Shown here piece by piece: positions 8,064 through 15,984 of a stretch of DNA of 22,045 nt (position 1 is its first letter; every line of letters begins with the position of its first letter). Both the position numbers and the translations under genes were made by a program. The notes under the pieces are model-generated. The model was not told where the DNA came from. It searched no databases and saw only the letters and a list, made by a program, of their open reading frames with translations. Location of the stretch: the NCBI GenBank assembly GCA_002083565.1, contig MSXM01000046.1:16566-38610 (forward strand), given 5' to 3'. This DNA is from Nitrospira sp. ST-bin4 (GTDB lineage: Bacteria; Nitrospirota; Nitrospiria; Nitrospirales; Nitrospiraceae).

Positions 8064-9812
8064 TTGTCAGAGCTCGTTCCGAATAACCAGCTCCCTTCGA
8101 GTTACGGCAGGCCTCTCCTGGGACGCATCCTGGGCGACAGATTCAATCTGGGAAATGCAAAACTCGATGAGGCCCTGGCTTACCAGCGGGAGAAGGGAGG
8201 CCGGTTGGGCGAGGTGCTCTTGCACTTGAGGTTACTGCGTGAAGAAGAACTGCTGGAAGGGCTGGCCCTCCAATTTGATCTCCCCTGGATTCCGCAGCTG
8301 GAATCGACCGCGATCGATCACGAACTGATTAAGAAGGTCCCCATCGCCTTTTGCCGGCGATACCGTGTCCTTCCCCTCCGTCATGAAAAGGGAACGATCC
8401 TTGTCGCCTCGACCGACCCGCTGGAGACGGTCGCTTTCGACGATCTCCGGCTGTTGCTCGGCACACCTGTCACACCGGTCCTGACGACCGGCGTCTCCCT
8501 GCTCGCCTGCCTAAACCGCGCCTATGACGAGATCGCCAGCCCGACCGGCGCCGAAGAAGTCATGGAGGACATCGCCGCCAGCGAGAGCCTCGATCAGCTG
8601 GCTCATGAGCTGGATGAGCCGCAGGACTTGTTGGATGCGACTGATGAAGCGCCGATCATTCGATTGGTGAATTCGGTCTTGTTCCAAGCGGTCCGGCAGC
8701 GTGCCAGCGACATCCATTTCGAATCGTTCGAGCGCGGGTTAGTTGTGCGGTACCGGATCGACGGCGTGCTCTACCCCGTGTTGACCCCGCCGAAACATCT
8801 GCAGGCAAGCATCATTGCGCGTCTAAAAATTATGGCCGGTTTGAATATCGCCGAGAAGCGCCTCCCGCAGGACGGCCGGTTCGCGATCCGGACCTCGGGG
8901 AAAGACGTCGATCTCCGTGTCTCCGTCCTCCCGACGTCTCACGGCGAGCGGGTGGTGCTCCGTTTGCTGGAGAAAGAGAATCGGCTATTGAACTTGTCTG
9001 AAATGGGCTTCGCCGGGGAACGGCTCTCGGTAATCCATCAGCTGATCCAACTTGCTCACGGCATCATTCTTGTGACAGGCCCAACCGGCAGCGGCAAGAC
9101 CACGACTCTCTATGCCGCGCTCAGCCACATCAATGCGCCGGACAAAAACATCATCACCGTCGAGGATCCGGTCGAATACCAGCTTCTTGGCATCGGCCAG
9201 ATGCAGGTGAACCCGAAAATCAATCTGTCGTTTGCGGCAGGCTTGCGGTCTATTCTCCGGCAGGATCCCGACGTCATCATGATCGGAGAAATCCGCGACC
9301 GTGAAACAGCGGAGATCGCCATCCATGCCTCCCTCACCGGACACCTCGTCTTTTCCACGCTTCACACGAACGATGCCGCCAGCGCCGCAACCCGTCTGAT
9401 CGATATGGGGATCGAACCGTTCCTCGTCGCCTCCTCGGTCGTGGCTGTGCTGGCTCAACGGCTGCTGAGGAAAATTTGCGCGGACTGCAAGCGGCCCTAC
9501 CAGGCGAGCGCAGACGAGCTGAACCGCCTGGACCTTCCGCCGGGAACCAAGCAGACGCTGTATCGTGGAGCAGGCTGCGCGGCCTGTTCCCAAACCGGCT
9601 ATCGCGGGCGCACCGGCATTTTTGAGCTGATGGTGCTCGACGATGAAATCCGTCGCCTTATTGGAACGAAAGCGGATTCGTCGGTCATCAAGCAGGCGGC
9701 CATCGCCCATGGCATGGTGACACTGAAGCAAGAAGGCGCTGAGTGCGTCATCCAGGGCCATACGACGATGGAAGAAGTGATGCGGATTACTCAGCAAGAG
9801 ATCGAAGTCTGA
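8064..9812 (+). CDS. gspE: Type II secretion ATPase GspE
   Basis: GspE is the cytoplasmic hexameric ATPase that drives pseudopilus assembly. It is 582 aa, slightly longer than classical GspE (about 500 aa), because it has an N-terminal GspEN/MshEN-type domain (residues 1-150, with GRLGEVLLHLRLL and VPIAFCRRYRVLP). The motor domain follows: SDIHFE near 214, Walker A GPTGSGKTTT near 339, the Asp box with IITVEDPVEYQ, Walker B region RSILRQDPDVIMIGEIRD and the His box TGHLVFSTLHTNDA. The zinc-binding Cys pairs (CADC near 472 and CAAC near 506) are present. The start is TTG at 8064 with GAGG 9 bp upstream. The gspF start follows the stop by 2 bp. Confidence 0.93.
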   Translation: MSELVPNNQLPSSYGRPLLGRILGDRFNLGNAKLDEALAYQREKGGRLGEVLLHLRLLREEELLEGLALQFDLPWIPQLESTAIDHELIKKVPIAFCRRYRVLPLRHEKGTILVASTDPLETVAFDDLRLLLGTPVTPVLTTGVSLLACLNRAYDEIASPTGAEEVMEDIAASESLDQLAHELDEPQDLLDATDEAPIIRLVNSVLFQAVRQRASDIHFESFERGLVVRYRIDGVLYPVLTPPKHLQASIIARLKIMAGLNIAEKRLPQDGRFAIRTSGKDVDLRVSVLPTSHGERVVLRLLEKENRLLNLSEMGFAGERLSVIHQLIQLAHGIILVTGPTGSGKTTTLYAALSHINAPDKNIITVEDPVEYQLLGIGQMQVNPKINLSFAAGLRSILRQDPDVIMIGEIRDRETAEIAIHASLTGHLVFSTLHTNDAASAATRLIDMGIEPFLVASSVVAVLAQRLLRKICADCKRPYQASADELNRLDLPPGTKQTLYRGAGCAACSQTGYRGRTGIFELMVLDDEIRRLIGTKADSSVIKQAAIAHGMVTLKQEGAECVIQGHTTMEEVMRITQQEIEV

Positions 9813-9814
9813 CG

Positions 9815-11053
9815 ATGCCTGTCTATCAATACCGCGGCTACCGGAACGACGGCGGGTCTGCAACTGGAATTGTGGACGCGGAAAACGTCAAGGTCGCGCG
9901 TCTGAAGCTCCGGAAAGAAGGAGTGTTTCCGACCGACGTCGTGGAGCAGGGGCAGCCTTCGGCGCGACAGCACGAAGGGGGCCAGACCAAAACCACCCTC
10001 AGAACCGGCCGTTCTGCAACACTCAGCGCCCACGACCTCGCATTGCTGACCAGACAATTTGCGACGCTCTTAGTCGCCGGGCTTCCGTTGGTCGAGGCGC
10101 TCGGTGTCTTAGTCGAGCAGGCTGAGAAGAAACCCACCAAAGCGCTCCTGGCCGAGATTCGCGAAGAAGTCAGAGGAGGCAAGGCGTTAAGCGTCGTCCT
10201 GGAAACATACGGCAAAGACTTTTCTCCGATCTATGTGCATATGGTGCGGGCCGGCGAGACCAGCGGCGCCTTGGATCAAATTCTATTCAGGCTGGCGGAA
10301 TTCCTGGAAAAGCAACTGGCGCTCAAAGCCAAAGTGACCAACGCCACACTCTATCCCGCTCTCATGCTTTTCGTCGGCGTCTCGGTCCTGTTCTTCTTGA
10401 TGGCCTTCGTCGTGCCGAAAATTACGGCGGTCTTCACCAGCATGAAGCAGGCCTTACCCTGGCCGACCGTCGTCTTGATGTCGATCAGCCAATTCTTCGC
10501 GGACTACTGGCTGTTGCTCGTCGGCTTCGCTGCCGCCTGCATATTCTTCATACGCCGCTTCATCCATACAGAAAAGGGACGGATGGTCGCGGATCGTGTG
10601 ACGCTTCGCCTGCCGTTGATCGGAGATGTAGCCCGCATGGTGTCGATCTCGCGGCTCACCGGCACGCTGGCGACGATGCTGGCCAGCGGCGTTCAACTTC
10701 TGGACGCTTTGGATGTGTCCAAGCGCGTCATGAACAATCGGGTGCTTGAGGAAACCGTCGAGGGGGCCAGGCAAAACATCCGCGAAGGTGAAACCATCGC
10801 CGATCCATTGAAACGGAGCGGCGAATTTCCCGCCCTGGTCACCCATATGATCGCCGTGGGCGAACGAAGCGGCGACATGGAAGAAATGCTGCGCCGGGTC
10901 AGCCAGATTTACGACGGGGAAGTGGAACGGGTCATTACCCGGTTGACGTCGCTTCTGGAGCCCGTCATGATTCTTGCCATGGGCATCATCGTCTTTTTTA
11001 TTGTCGTGGCAATTCTCTTGCCCATCTTTGAAATGGGCCAAATGGTTCGATAA
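9815..11053 (+). CDS. gspF: Type II secretion inner-membrane platform protein GspF
   Basis: GspF is the polytopic platform protein contacted by GspE. At 412 aa it has the usual length (about 400-410). It begins with the typical MPVYQYRG.R.DG motif. It has two homologous T2SSF domains (about 75-200 and 280-400), each with a RQ(F/L)-type start (LLTRQFATLL; ISRLTGTLATML) and a G(E) signature (MVRAGETSG; MIAVGERSGDMEEML). Three membrane segments are visible: about 178-205 (LYPALMLFVGVSVLFFLMAF), about 228-250 and 380-405 (ILAMGIIVFFIVVAILLPIF). ATG 9815 gives the family N-terminus and sits 2 bp after the gspE stop; its Shine-Dalgarno is weak, suggesting translational coupling. Confidence 0.93.
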   Translation: MPVYQYRGYRNDGGSATGIVDAENVKVARLKLRKEGVFPTDVVEQGQPSARQHEGGQTKTTLRTGRSATLSAHDLALLTRQFATLLVAGLPLVEALGVLVEQAEKKPTKALLAEIREEVRGGKALSVVLETYGKDFSPIYVHMVRAGETSGALDQILFRLAEFLEKQLALKAKVTNATLYPALMLFVGVSVLFFLMAFVVPKITAVFTSMKQALPWPTVVLMSISQFFADYWLLLVGFAAACIFFIRRFIHTEKGRMVADRVTLRLPLIGDVARMVSISRLTGTLATMLASGVQLLDALDVSKRVMNNRVLEETVEGARQNIREGETIADPLKRSGEFPALVTHMIAVGERSGDMEEMLRRVSQIYDGEVERVITRLTSLLEPVMILAMGIIVFFIVVAILLPIFEMGQMVR

Positions 11054-11111
11054 GACAGTGATCTGTGAAGGGTGACGAAGTGATCGGCGGCAAGGAACAG
11101 GGAGGCATTCA

Positions 11112-11657
11112 ATGAGCGAACGAGAACAACTCAACAACAGGCGCACTGTTATGCTATGGAGAAGGAGGCCGGGGACTGCCAGCCTTCACCCATCACACGT
11201 CACGACTCACCCGTCACACCGTCGTTTCAGCGCGCAACAAGGCTTCACATTCATTGAAATCATGGTCGTCGTGGCCATTCTGGCCATTCTGGCCGCGTTG
11301 GTCGTCCCCCGTATTATGGGCCGGACAGACGATGCCAAACGCACGGCAGCCAAGGTACAGATCAGGAATATCGAGGGCGCCCTGCAACTCTACAAGCTGG
11401 ACAACGGAGTCTATCCCTCAACGGAACAGGGGCTCAAGGCACTGATCGAAAAACCGTCCGTCGGTGTGGTTCCCAAGAAATGGAAAGTCGGCGGGTATCT
11501 ACCGAACCTCCCTGAAGATCCCTGGGGCAACACCTATAAGTATCTAAGCCCCAGCAAGAAGGGAGACTATGAAATCACCTCGCTGGGCACCGATGGCGAA
11601 GTCGGCGGCGAAGGGATCAATGCCGACATCACCAACTGGAATCTCGAGAAGGAATAG
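11112..11657 (+). CDS. gspG: Major pseudopilin GspG with unusually long prepilin leader
   Basis: GspG forms the T2SS pseudopilus. The type IV prepilin cleavage site QQG|FTFIE places Gly at residue 44 and the required Glu at +5. After cleavage the mature protein starts with the hydrophobic MVVVAILAILAALVVPRIMG helix. The globular part shows the GspG signatures: LDNGVYPSTEQGLKALI, LPEDPWGNTYKYLSP, and the calcium-site region ITSLGTDGEVGGEGINADI. The mature part (137 aa) has the usual length. The start at 11112 is supported by GGAGG 6 bp upstream. The 44-residue leader is much longer than usual, because bases 11186-11220 in it are a 7-bp repeat array (translated around LHPSHVTTHPSH). No later ATG, GTG or TTG in frame between the array and the cleavage site offers a shorter start. 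Confidence 0.93.
   Translation: MSEREQLNNRRTVMLWRRRPGTASLHPSHVTTHPSHRRFSAQQGFTFIEIMVVVAILAILAALVVPRIMGRTDDAKRTAAKVQIRNIEGALQLYKLDNGVYPSTEQGLKALIEKPSVGVVPKKWKVGGYLPNLPEDPWGNTYKYLSPSKKGDYEITSLGTDGEVGGEGINADITNWNLEKE
11186..11220. repeat. Five-unit heptanucleotide array inside gspG leader
   Basis: Five consecutive 7-bp units all begin with TCAC (the first is TCACCCA, the second TCACACG). They run without interruption and are translated. Because 7 is not a multiple of 3, the units are read in shifting frames. Confidence 0.75.
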
Positions 11658-11670
11658 GACATCCCTGGTC

Positions 11671-12336
11671 ATGAGTCATCCGTCATTCGCCATTCGGCAT
11701 TCGGCTCGGACGTCTGACGATGCCTCACGCCTGACGCCTCACGCCCACTTGCCACTTGCCACTTGCCACTCGCCGCTCACTACTCGCTACTCACTGTCTT
11801 CCTCCGGATTCACATTGATCGAGATGCTTATTGTTCTGTTTCTGCTGGCCGGTGTCCTTGCCATCGTACTCCCTCGTGTCGTCATCGGCGAAGACTTAAG
11901 TTCCACCGGACGCAAGTTCATCGGAACGCTCCGTACCCTCCAAGGATTGGCCTCAACAGGCCAAAAGCCCGTGAAGCTGTACCTGGACCTCGATCAGGGA
12001 ACATACTGGGCCAGAGTGGTGGACGGCAAGGAAGAGAAACTCCCGCTCGATGCTGCCTGGGCGACGCCACGGTCGCTTCCGGAGACGATCCGGTTTTCAG
12101 AAATTTCCGTGAGACAGGACAAACGCACCTACGGCCGGATCGATCTTTCGTTTTTTCCGAATGGGCGCATCGATCCGGTGACGGTCTATCTCACCGATCG
12201 AAGCAACAATCTGCTTGTGCTGACCATCGATTCTTTTACCGGCGCCATACGAACCAGCGAAGAACGGATTGATCTTTTGCGCAACAAACTGATTCCAGAC
12301 CGGGTACGAACGTTACTGCACCCCGCCGGAGCCTAA
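11671..12336 (+). CDS. gspH: Minor pseudopilin GspH with repeat-encoded leader
   Basis: This is a minor pseudopilin of the T2SS tip complex, 221 aa from the ATG at 11671. The prepilin cleavage site SSSG|FTLIEM places Gly at residue 46 with Glu at +5. The hydrophobic helix LIVLFLLAGVLAIVLPRVVIG follows. The globular part matches the general GspH pattern (small, beta-rich, with FFPNGRIDPVTVYL near its end). The 46-residue leader is encoded almost wholly by a 7-bp repeat array (11683-11801). No ATG, GTG or convincing TTG start exists between the array and the cleavage site. The Shine-Dalgarno for 11671 is poor (AGGA lies too far upstream), so the exact start is uncertain; the open frame continues upstream into gspG. 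Confidence 0.8.
   Translation: MSHPSFAIRHSARTSDDASRLTPHAHLPLATCHSPLTTRYSLSSSGFTLIEMLIVLFLLAGVLAIVLPRVVIGEDLSSTGRKFIGTLRTLQGLASTGQKPVKLYLDLDQGTYWARVVDGKEEKLPLDAAWATPRSLPETIRFSEISVRQDKRTYGRIDLSFFPNGRIDPVTVYLTDRSNNLLVLTIDSFTGAIRTSEERIDLLRNKLIPDRVRTLLHPAGA
11683..11801. repeat. 17-unit heptanucleotide array inside gspH leader
   Basis: Seventeen consecutive 7-bp units run in one phase and drift gradually. TCATTCG, CCATTCG and GCATTCG come at the start; TCACGCC and TGACGCC near 11725-11745; three identical CACTTGC units at 11746-11766; and CACTCGC, TACTCGC and TACTCAC at the end. The array is translated as the Ser/Thr/His-rich gspH leader. Confidence 0.8.
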
Positions 12337-12341
12337 TCGCC

Positions 12342-12812
12342 GTGAACCGCCAGATTCCAAGGACACCGGGTGTGAACATGAGGAGACCGGGCCAGCATAC
12401 AGCAGCCGACGCGAGCGGATTCACGCTGCTCGAAGTACTGCTGGCGATTGCCTTGCTGGCAATTGCCCTGCCTATCCTCCTCGGTCTCCGCAATTTTGAT
12501 CTCGATCTGCATGCGAGAGCCGGCGAACTGACCGCTGCGACTTTACTGGCGCAAGAAAAGCTGATCGAGACGGAACTGACAGGCGTCTATCCTATCGGAG
12601 AAGCCGCCGGAGATTTCTCCAATATGCCGCTCGGAGCCCAGCCGCCGGCCAAGCCCGCCGATCGAGGCGCCGGTTATCGCTGGAAGCGCACGATTGCGCC
12701 GACTCCGCTCGAATTGATTCGGGAGGTTCGCATCCAGGTCTCCTGGCCGCGAGGCGCATTCGTCGAAACCGTGGAAGTGAGCACCTATGTCGTTTCCGGA
12801 CTCGCCTTTTAG
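12342..12812 (+). CDS. gspI: Minor pseudopilin GspI
   Basis: This 156-aa minor pseudopilin has the cleavage site ASG|FTLLEV at Gly26 and Glu at +5, followed by the helix LLAIALLAIALPILLGL. The LAQEKLIE(T)EL segment after the helix is the recognisable GspI signature (A..LAQ.KLEE.). The GTG at 12342 lies 5 bp after the gspH stop with GGAG about 10 bp upstream. An ATG at 12378 would give a more usual 14-residue leader and is a real alternative. The 3' end overlaps gspJ by 26 bp. Confidence 0.87.
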   Translation: MNRQIPRTPGVNMRRPGQHTAADASGFTLLEVLLAIALLAIALPILLGLRNFDLDLHARAGELTAATLLAQEKLIETELTGVYPIGEAAGDFSNMPLGAQPPAKPADRGAGYRWKRTIAPTPLELIREVRIQVSWPRGAFVETVEVSTYVVSGLAF

Positions 12813-13401
12813 CACCCAAACGGGATTCACGCTGATTGAGGTGCTGGTCGCCATTGCGCTGCTGGCCGTCATCGGGGCGATGGTCTTTGGATCGCTCGTC
12901 ACGACGACCCAGGCGATGGATGCCGGGCGCGAACGGGCGGAACGAGAGCAGACCGTCAGAAGAGTGCTCCGCGTCATGGCTGAGGAACTATCGCTCAGCC
13001 AACACGACAAGACATTTCCCTGGGTAGGGATGAACGGCACACAGGAAGGACAGCCGGCCGATACCCTGGCCTTTCTCGCCATGAGCGAAGGCATGGCAAA
13101 CGCGGCCCTTAAAGAAAGTGAGACCGTGAGGGTGGTCTACACCCGCGAACGTGATCGGTTGATCCGGTTCGTACGGCGTAATCGTTACAGCCTCACAGAT
13201 GAAGCCCTTGATCAGGTGGAATTGGCTGATCGCGTGAGAGGATTTAACGTACGGTATTACGACGGACAGAGCCGGATCTGGACCGACGAGTGGCGGACGA
13301 ACGACAAGATGCCGAAGGTGCTGCTCCTGGAAGTGACGTTCCAACCCCCCAACGCGGATCCCTGGACCGTACGGGAATGGATCACCATCGGAGCATCATG
13401 A
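12787..13401 (+). CDS. gspJ: Minor pseudopilin GspJ
   Basis: This 204-aa minor pseudopilin has the cleavage site TQTG|FTLIEV at Gly13, Glu at +5 and the helix LVAIALLAVIGAMVFG. The RVLRVMAEELSLSQHD segment followed by strands (DTLAFLAMS, VRVVYTRE, GFNVRYYDG, WTDEW, PKVLLLEVTF) is the standard GspJ pattern, ending in W.I.G. The start ATG lies within the end of gspI and the stop overlaps the next start. Both overlaps suggest coupled translation. Confidence 0.9.
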   Translation: MSFPDSPFSTQTGFTLIEVLVAIALLAVIGAMVFGSLVTTTQAMDAGRERAEREQTVRRVLRVMAEELSLSQHDKTFPWVGMNGTQEGQPADTLAFLAMSEGMANAALKESETVRVVYTRERDRLIRFVRRNRYSLTDEALDQVELADRVRGFNVRYYDGQSRIWTDEWRTNDKMPKVLLLEVTFQPPNADPWTVREWITIGAS

Positions 13402-14285
13402 TGACGCTGAAATGGCCGGGAGAGTGGCGGGAGACCTTGGCCTGGATCGGAGGCGGTGTCTGCCTGCTGATCCTTTGCCTGGCGGCGACCTTCCCGTATG
13501 AAGCGCTGCACAAAAGGATCGTTGCAGAGCTGAATCGGGCAACCGGTATGGACATACGGGTTGGAAATTGGACGGTAGGACTGCCGCTGGGGATCGAGTG
13601 GCGGAATGTGACGTTGGCCAAATCTGACTGGACACCGATTCAACTCGCCTCCCTGCAGGCCGATGTAGGAATTATGCACGCGCTGTTCGGCGGGCTCGGG
13701 CTCGATGTCGTGATCCACCTGGGGGAGGCTTCGACAGGGGGAGGGCTCGCCAAAGGAACATTCACCGCCGCGTCTTTTTCCTTGGCAGAACCTGTCTCCG
13801 TAGCAGGGCGGTTCCAACAGGTCGATCTCTCAAAGATCATTCGCCCATATGTCGGCCACGGCATGTTGAACGGAAATTTCACCCATCGGGTGGAACAAGC
13901 CCGTGCAGCAGACGGCACGATCAAGGGGGAAGGAACCTGGAAAGCCGAAGCTACGGATTTGACCATCGACCACATTCCCGTTGGAAACGGGCGTACACTG
14001 TCACTCGCCTTCAACCAGGCATCCGCTGAACTGGTCTGCAAAGATAGCCTGTGTGAAGTCACCGGACTGAAAGGCGAAGGACCTGATGGATCATTCACCG
14101 GAGATGGGACAATTACCGTGCAGCAGCCGATACAGGACAGCCGATTAGCCTTACGCGTCACCATCGTCCCCGGCGAAGGTTATGCATCAAAAGCAAACAC
14201 ATTGGGCCTGCTCCCCCTTCCCCCGGGAAGCCCCATCACGGTAAAAATAGCGGGGACAGTGGCACAAGCAAGGATCGCGTTGTAA
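13398..14285 (+). CDS. gspN: Type II secretion system protein GspN
   Basis: This 295-aa protein has one N-terminal membrane segment (about residues 16-34, IGGGVCLLILCLAATFPY) and then a beta-rich periplasmic domain. It has alternating strands and repeated GxG..A-type turns (GEASTGGGLAKGTF, GHGMLNGNF, GDGTITVQ). These features and its place between gspJ and gspL fit the GspN family found in non-enterobacterial T2SS operons. Two Cys residues (CKDSLCEV, about 214-219) may form a periplasmic disulfide. Two adjacent ATGs (13398 and 13401) are possible; GGAG at 13390-13393 suits the second slightly better. Its exact role is not established; it is an accessory factor. Confidence 0.75.
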   Translation: MMTLKWPGEWRETLAWIGGGVCLLILCLAATFPYEALHKRIVAELNRATGMDIRVGNWTVGLPLGIEWRNVTLAKSDWTPIQLASLQADVGIMHALFGGLGLDVVIHLGEASTGGGLAKGTFTAASFSLAEPVSVAGRFQQVDLSKIIRPYVGHGMLNGNFTHRVEQARAADGTIKGEGTWKAEATDLTIDHIPVGNGRTLSLAFNQASAELVCKDSLCEVTGLKGEGPDGSFTGDGTITVQQPIQDSRLALRVTIVPGEGYASKANTLGLLPLPPGSPITVKIAGTVAQARIAL

Positions 14286-14287
14286 AG

Positions 14288-14392
14288 TAGCAGGAAAGGT
14301 GCAAGGTCCAAGAGGCAAGGCGCCGGTACATCGGAGTTGTTTGCTCCCACGAGAACCTTGTACCCTGTAACTTGAACCTTGGAACTAAGAAG
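14288..14392. repeat. Heptanucleotide array with fold-back arms filling gspN-gspL gap
   Basis: Fifteen 7-bp units in one phase begin 2 bp after the gspN stop. Left-arm units include AAAGGTG, CAAGGTC, CAAGAGG and CAAGGCG (14295-14322). Right-arm units include GAGAACC, TTGTACC, TTGAACC and TTGGAAC (14351-14385). The right arm is an imperfect reverse complement of the left (for example GGTGCAA against TTGAACC). It runs into the Shine-Dalgarno region of gspL. Confidence 0.7.
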
Positions 14393-14400
14393 GCGGATTG

Positions 14401-15984
14401 ATGGCGATCGTTACAGAATGCGTCGGGCTTGATATCGGACAGACCGGCTTGAAAGCCGTTCGTTTCCGCCGCCGATTGAGCGGGCGCGAATCGATCGACT
14501 ACTTCCAGCATCCGATGCCGTTCGCCCGTCCGGAAGATTTGGAGCCGGCCCGGCGTGTGCAGTCGCTGCGCGGATTTCTTTGGCAGCACGGCCTCTATGC
14601 GACAGACCGGCTCGTCACCGCTATCCCCTGCCAGGACCTCTTTGTCAGAACCCTCTCCTTTCCCTTCAAGGACTCCACGAAACTGGCACAAGTCGTTCCA
14701 TTCGAAGTCGAGAATCTCGTGCCGATGCCGCTGGAAGACTTGGCAATCGGCAGCCTCATCCTGCCGCCCGGGCAGACCCCTGATGGGACGCCCCGCGACA
14801 GCAAGGGCTCGGACGTGCTGGTGACCGCCGCACCAAAGGATAAGGTGGCCGAGCATCTCCGATTTTTGGCGCAAGCCGACGTAGAACCGTCGGCCATCAA
14901 TGTCGATGCGATGGCACTCTTCTCCGTCACGCAATATTTGCGGGAAGAAAACGCAGCAGTTCCTCACGACCTTGCCATCATCGACGTCGGCGCATCCAAG
15001 ACCACGCTTTGTTTAGTGCATGAAGGGCGGCCGGTCGTGCTGCGGACGATCCTCTGGGGCGGAAACCACCTCACCCACGCCTTGGCCATTCGGGAAGCCT
15101 GTAGCTTTGCCGATGCAGAGCGGCTTAAGCGGTCAATGGCGATCGAGCAAGTCGATGCCTGGCTGGAGCCGTTGTTGAAAGAACTCCGCGTGACGTTGCA
15201 GGCCTATGAAGGAGCCGAGCGCGGACGGCTGACTCACTGCTGGGTGTCGGGAGGCGGATCCAAGCTTCGGGAGATCGGTGGATTCATCGCCCGCAAATTG
15301 GGACTCTATCCCGTCGGGCCACGGCAGGGATTCGGCGCGAACAGCCCGCGCGCGTTCTCGATCGCCTTCGGACTCGCTATTCACCCCAAGATCATCAAGC
15401 CACGCTGGCGGTTCAAACCTTCCCCAATAGGGCTCGCGCTCGATCTCAAGGGTGTCACGGATGACGCAGCGCTGAAGTCCGATCTGTCCCCACAAGACCG
15501 CCGTTTGGCGGTCGTCGCAGCGCTGGTCATCGGACTGCTGGCTGCGGCAGATTTCACAACCCATCTGCTGTTGCAGGACCGCCGAGTAGACAGTCTGAAG
15601 GCAACCTTGCAACAACACTTCGAGCGATCCTTTGGAGCCGGTGCGGCACCAGGGGATGAGCTTGACCAGGCTCGATATCGGATAGGAACAATCGACAAGG
15701 TGTTGGACATCGTCGATGGCGAGCACGGGAAAGCCCTTCCCACCCTCTCGGCCTTCGTCAAACAGTTGCCGGGTGGAACGCCTGTGAAGGTCCGCGAGCT
15801 GACCGTAGAAGGCGGGACGATTCTCATGGAAGGAGAAACCACCTCATTCGACGCAGTGGAAAAAATCAAACAAGCCTTCCTGTCGAGTGCACAATTTGAA
15901 GAGGCCGCAGTGACAGAAACCCGCGTGGGGGCTTCGCCCAACCAGGTGGTCTTTCGAATGACGGTCACGGTGCGCCAGCCATGA
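14401..15984 (+). CDS. gspL: Type II secretion protein GspL (PilM/PilN-like architecture)
   Basis: GspL anchors GspE to the inner membrane. The N-terminal cytoplasmic actin-like domain (residues 1-320) has VGLDIGQTGLKAVRFRRR at its start and LAIIDVGASKTTLCLV and HCWVSGGGSKLREIGGF later, as in PilM/GspL. One membrane segment lies at about 368-390 (LAVVAALVIGLLAAADFTTHLLL). A periplasmic PilN-like domain follows to residue 527. The 527-aa length is longer than classical GspL (about 400) and resembles a PilM-PilN fusion, as in several non-proteobacterial T2SSs. ATG 14401 was chosen over TTG 14398; AAGGCGG is just upstream. The stop overlaps the gspM start (ATGA). Confidence 0.88.
   Translation: MAIVTECVGLDIGQTGLKAVRFRRRLSGRESIDYFQHPMPFARPEDLEPARRVQSLRGFLWQHGLYATDRLVTAIPCQDLFVRTLSFPFKDSTKLAQVVPFEVENLVPMPLEDLAIGSLILPPGQTPDGTPRDSKGSDVLVTAAPKDKVAEHLRFLAQADVEPSAINVDAMALFSVTQYLREENAAVPHDLAIIDVGASKTTLCLVHEGRPVVLRTILWGGNHLTHALAIREACSFADAERLKRSMAIEQVDAWLEPLLKELRVTLQAYEGAERGRLTHCWVSGGGSKLREIGGFIARKLGLYPVGPRQGFGANSPRAFSIAFGLAIHPKIIKPRWRFKPSPIGLALDLKGVTDDAALKSDLSPQDRRLAVVAALVIGLLAAADFTTHLLLQDRRVDSLKATLQQHFERSFGAGAAPGDELDQARYRIGTIDKVLDIVDGEHGKALPTLSAFVKQLPGGTPVKVRELTVEGGTILMEGETTSFDAVEKIKQAFLSSAQFEEAAVTETRVGASPNQVVFRMTVTVRQP

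Noticed and set aside
8985..9863. Minus-strand open frame of 292 codons opposite gspE
   Set aside because: Shadow of the ATPase motor domain; no Shine-Dalgarno or recognisable motif.
14248..14262. GGGGACAG motif near the end of gspN as a REP site
   Set aside because: A single short match inside a coding region, with no pair or pyrimidine tract; likely chance.
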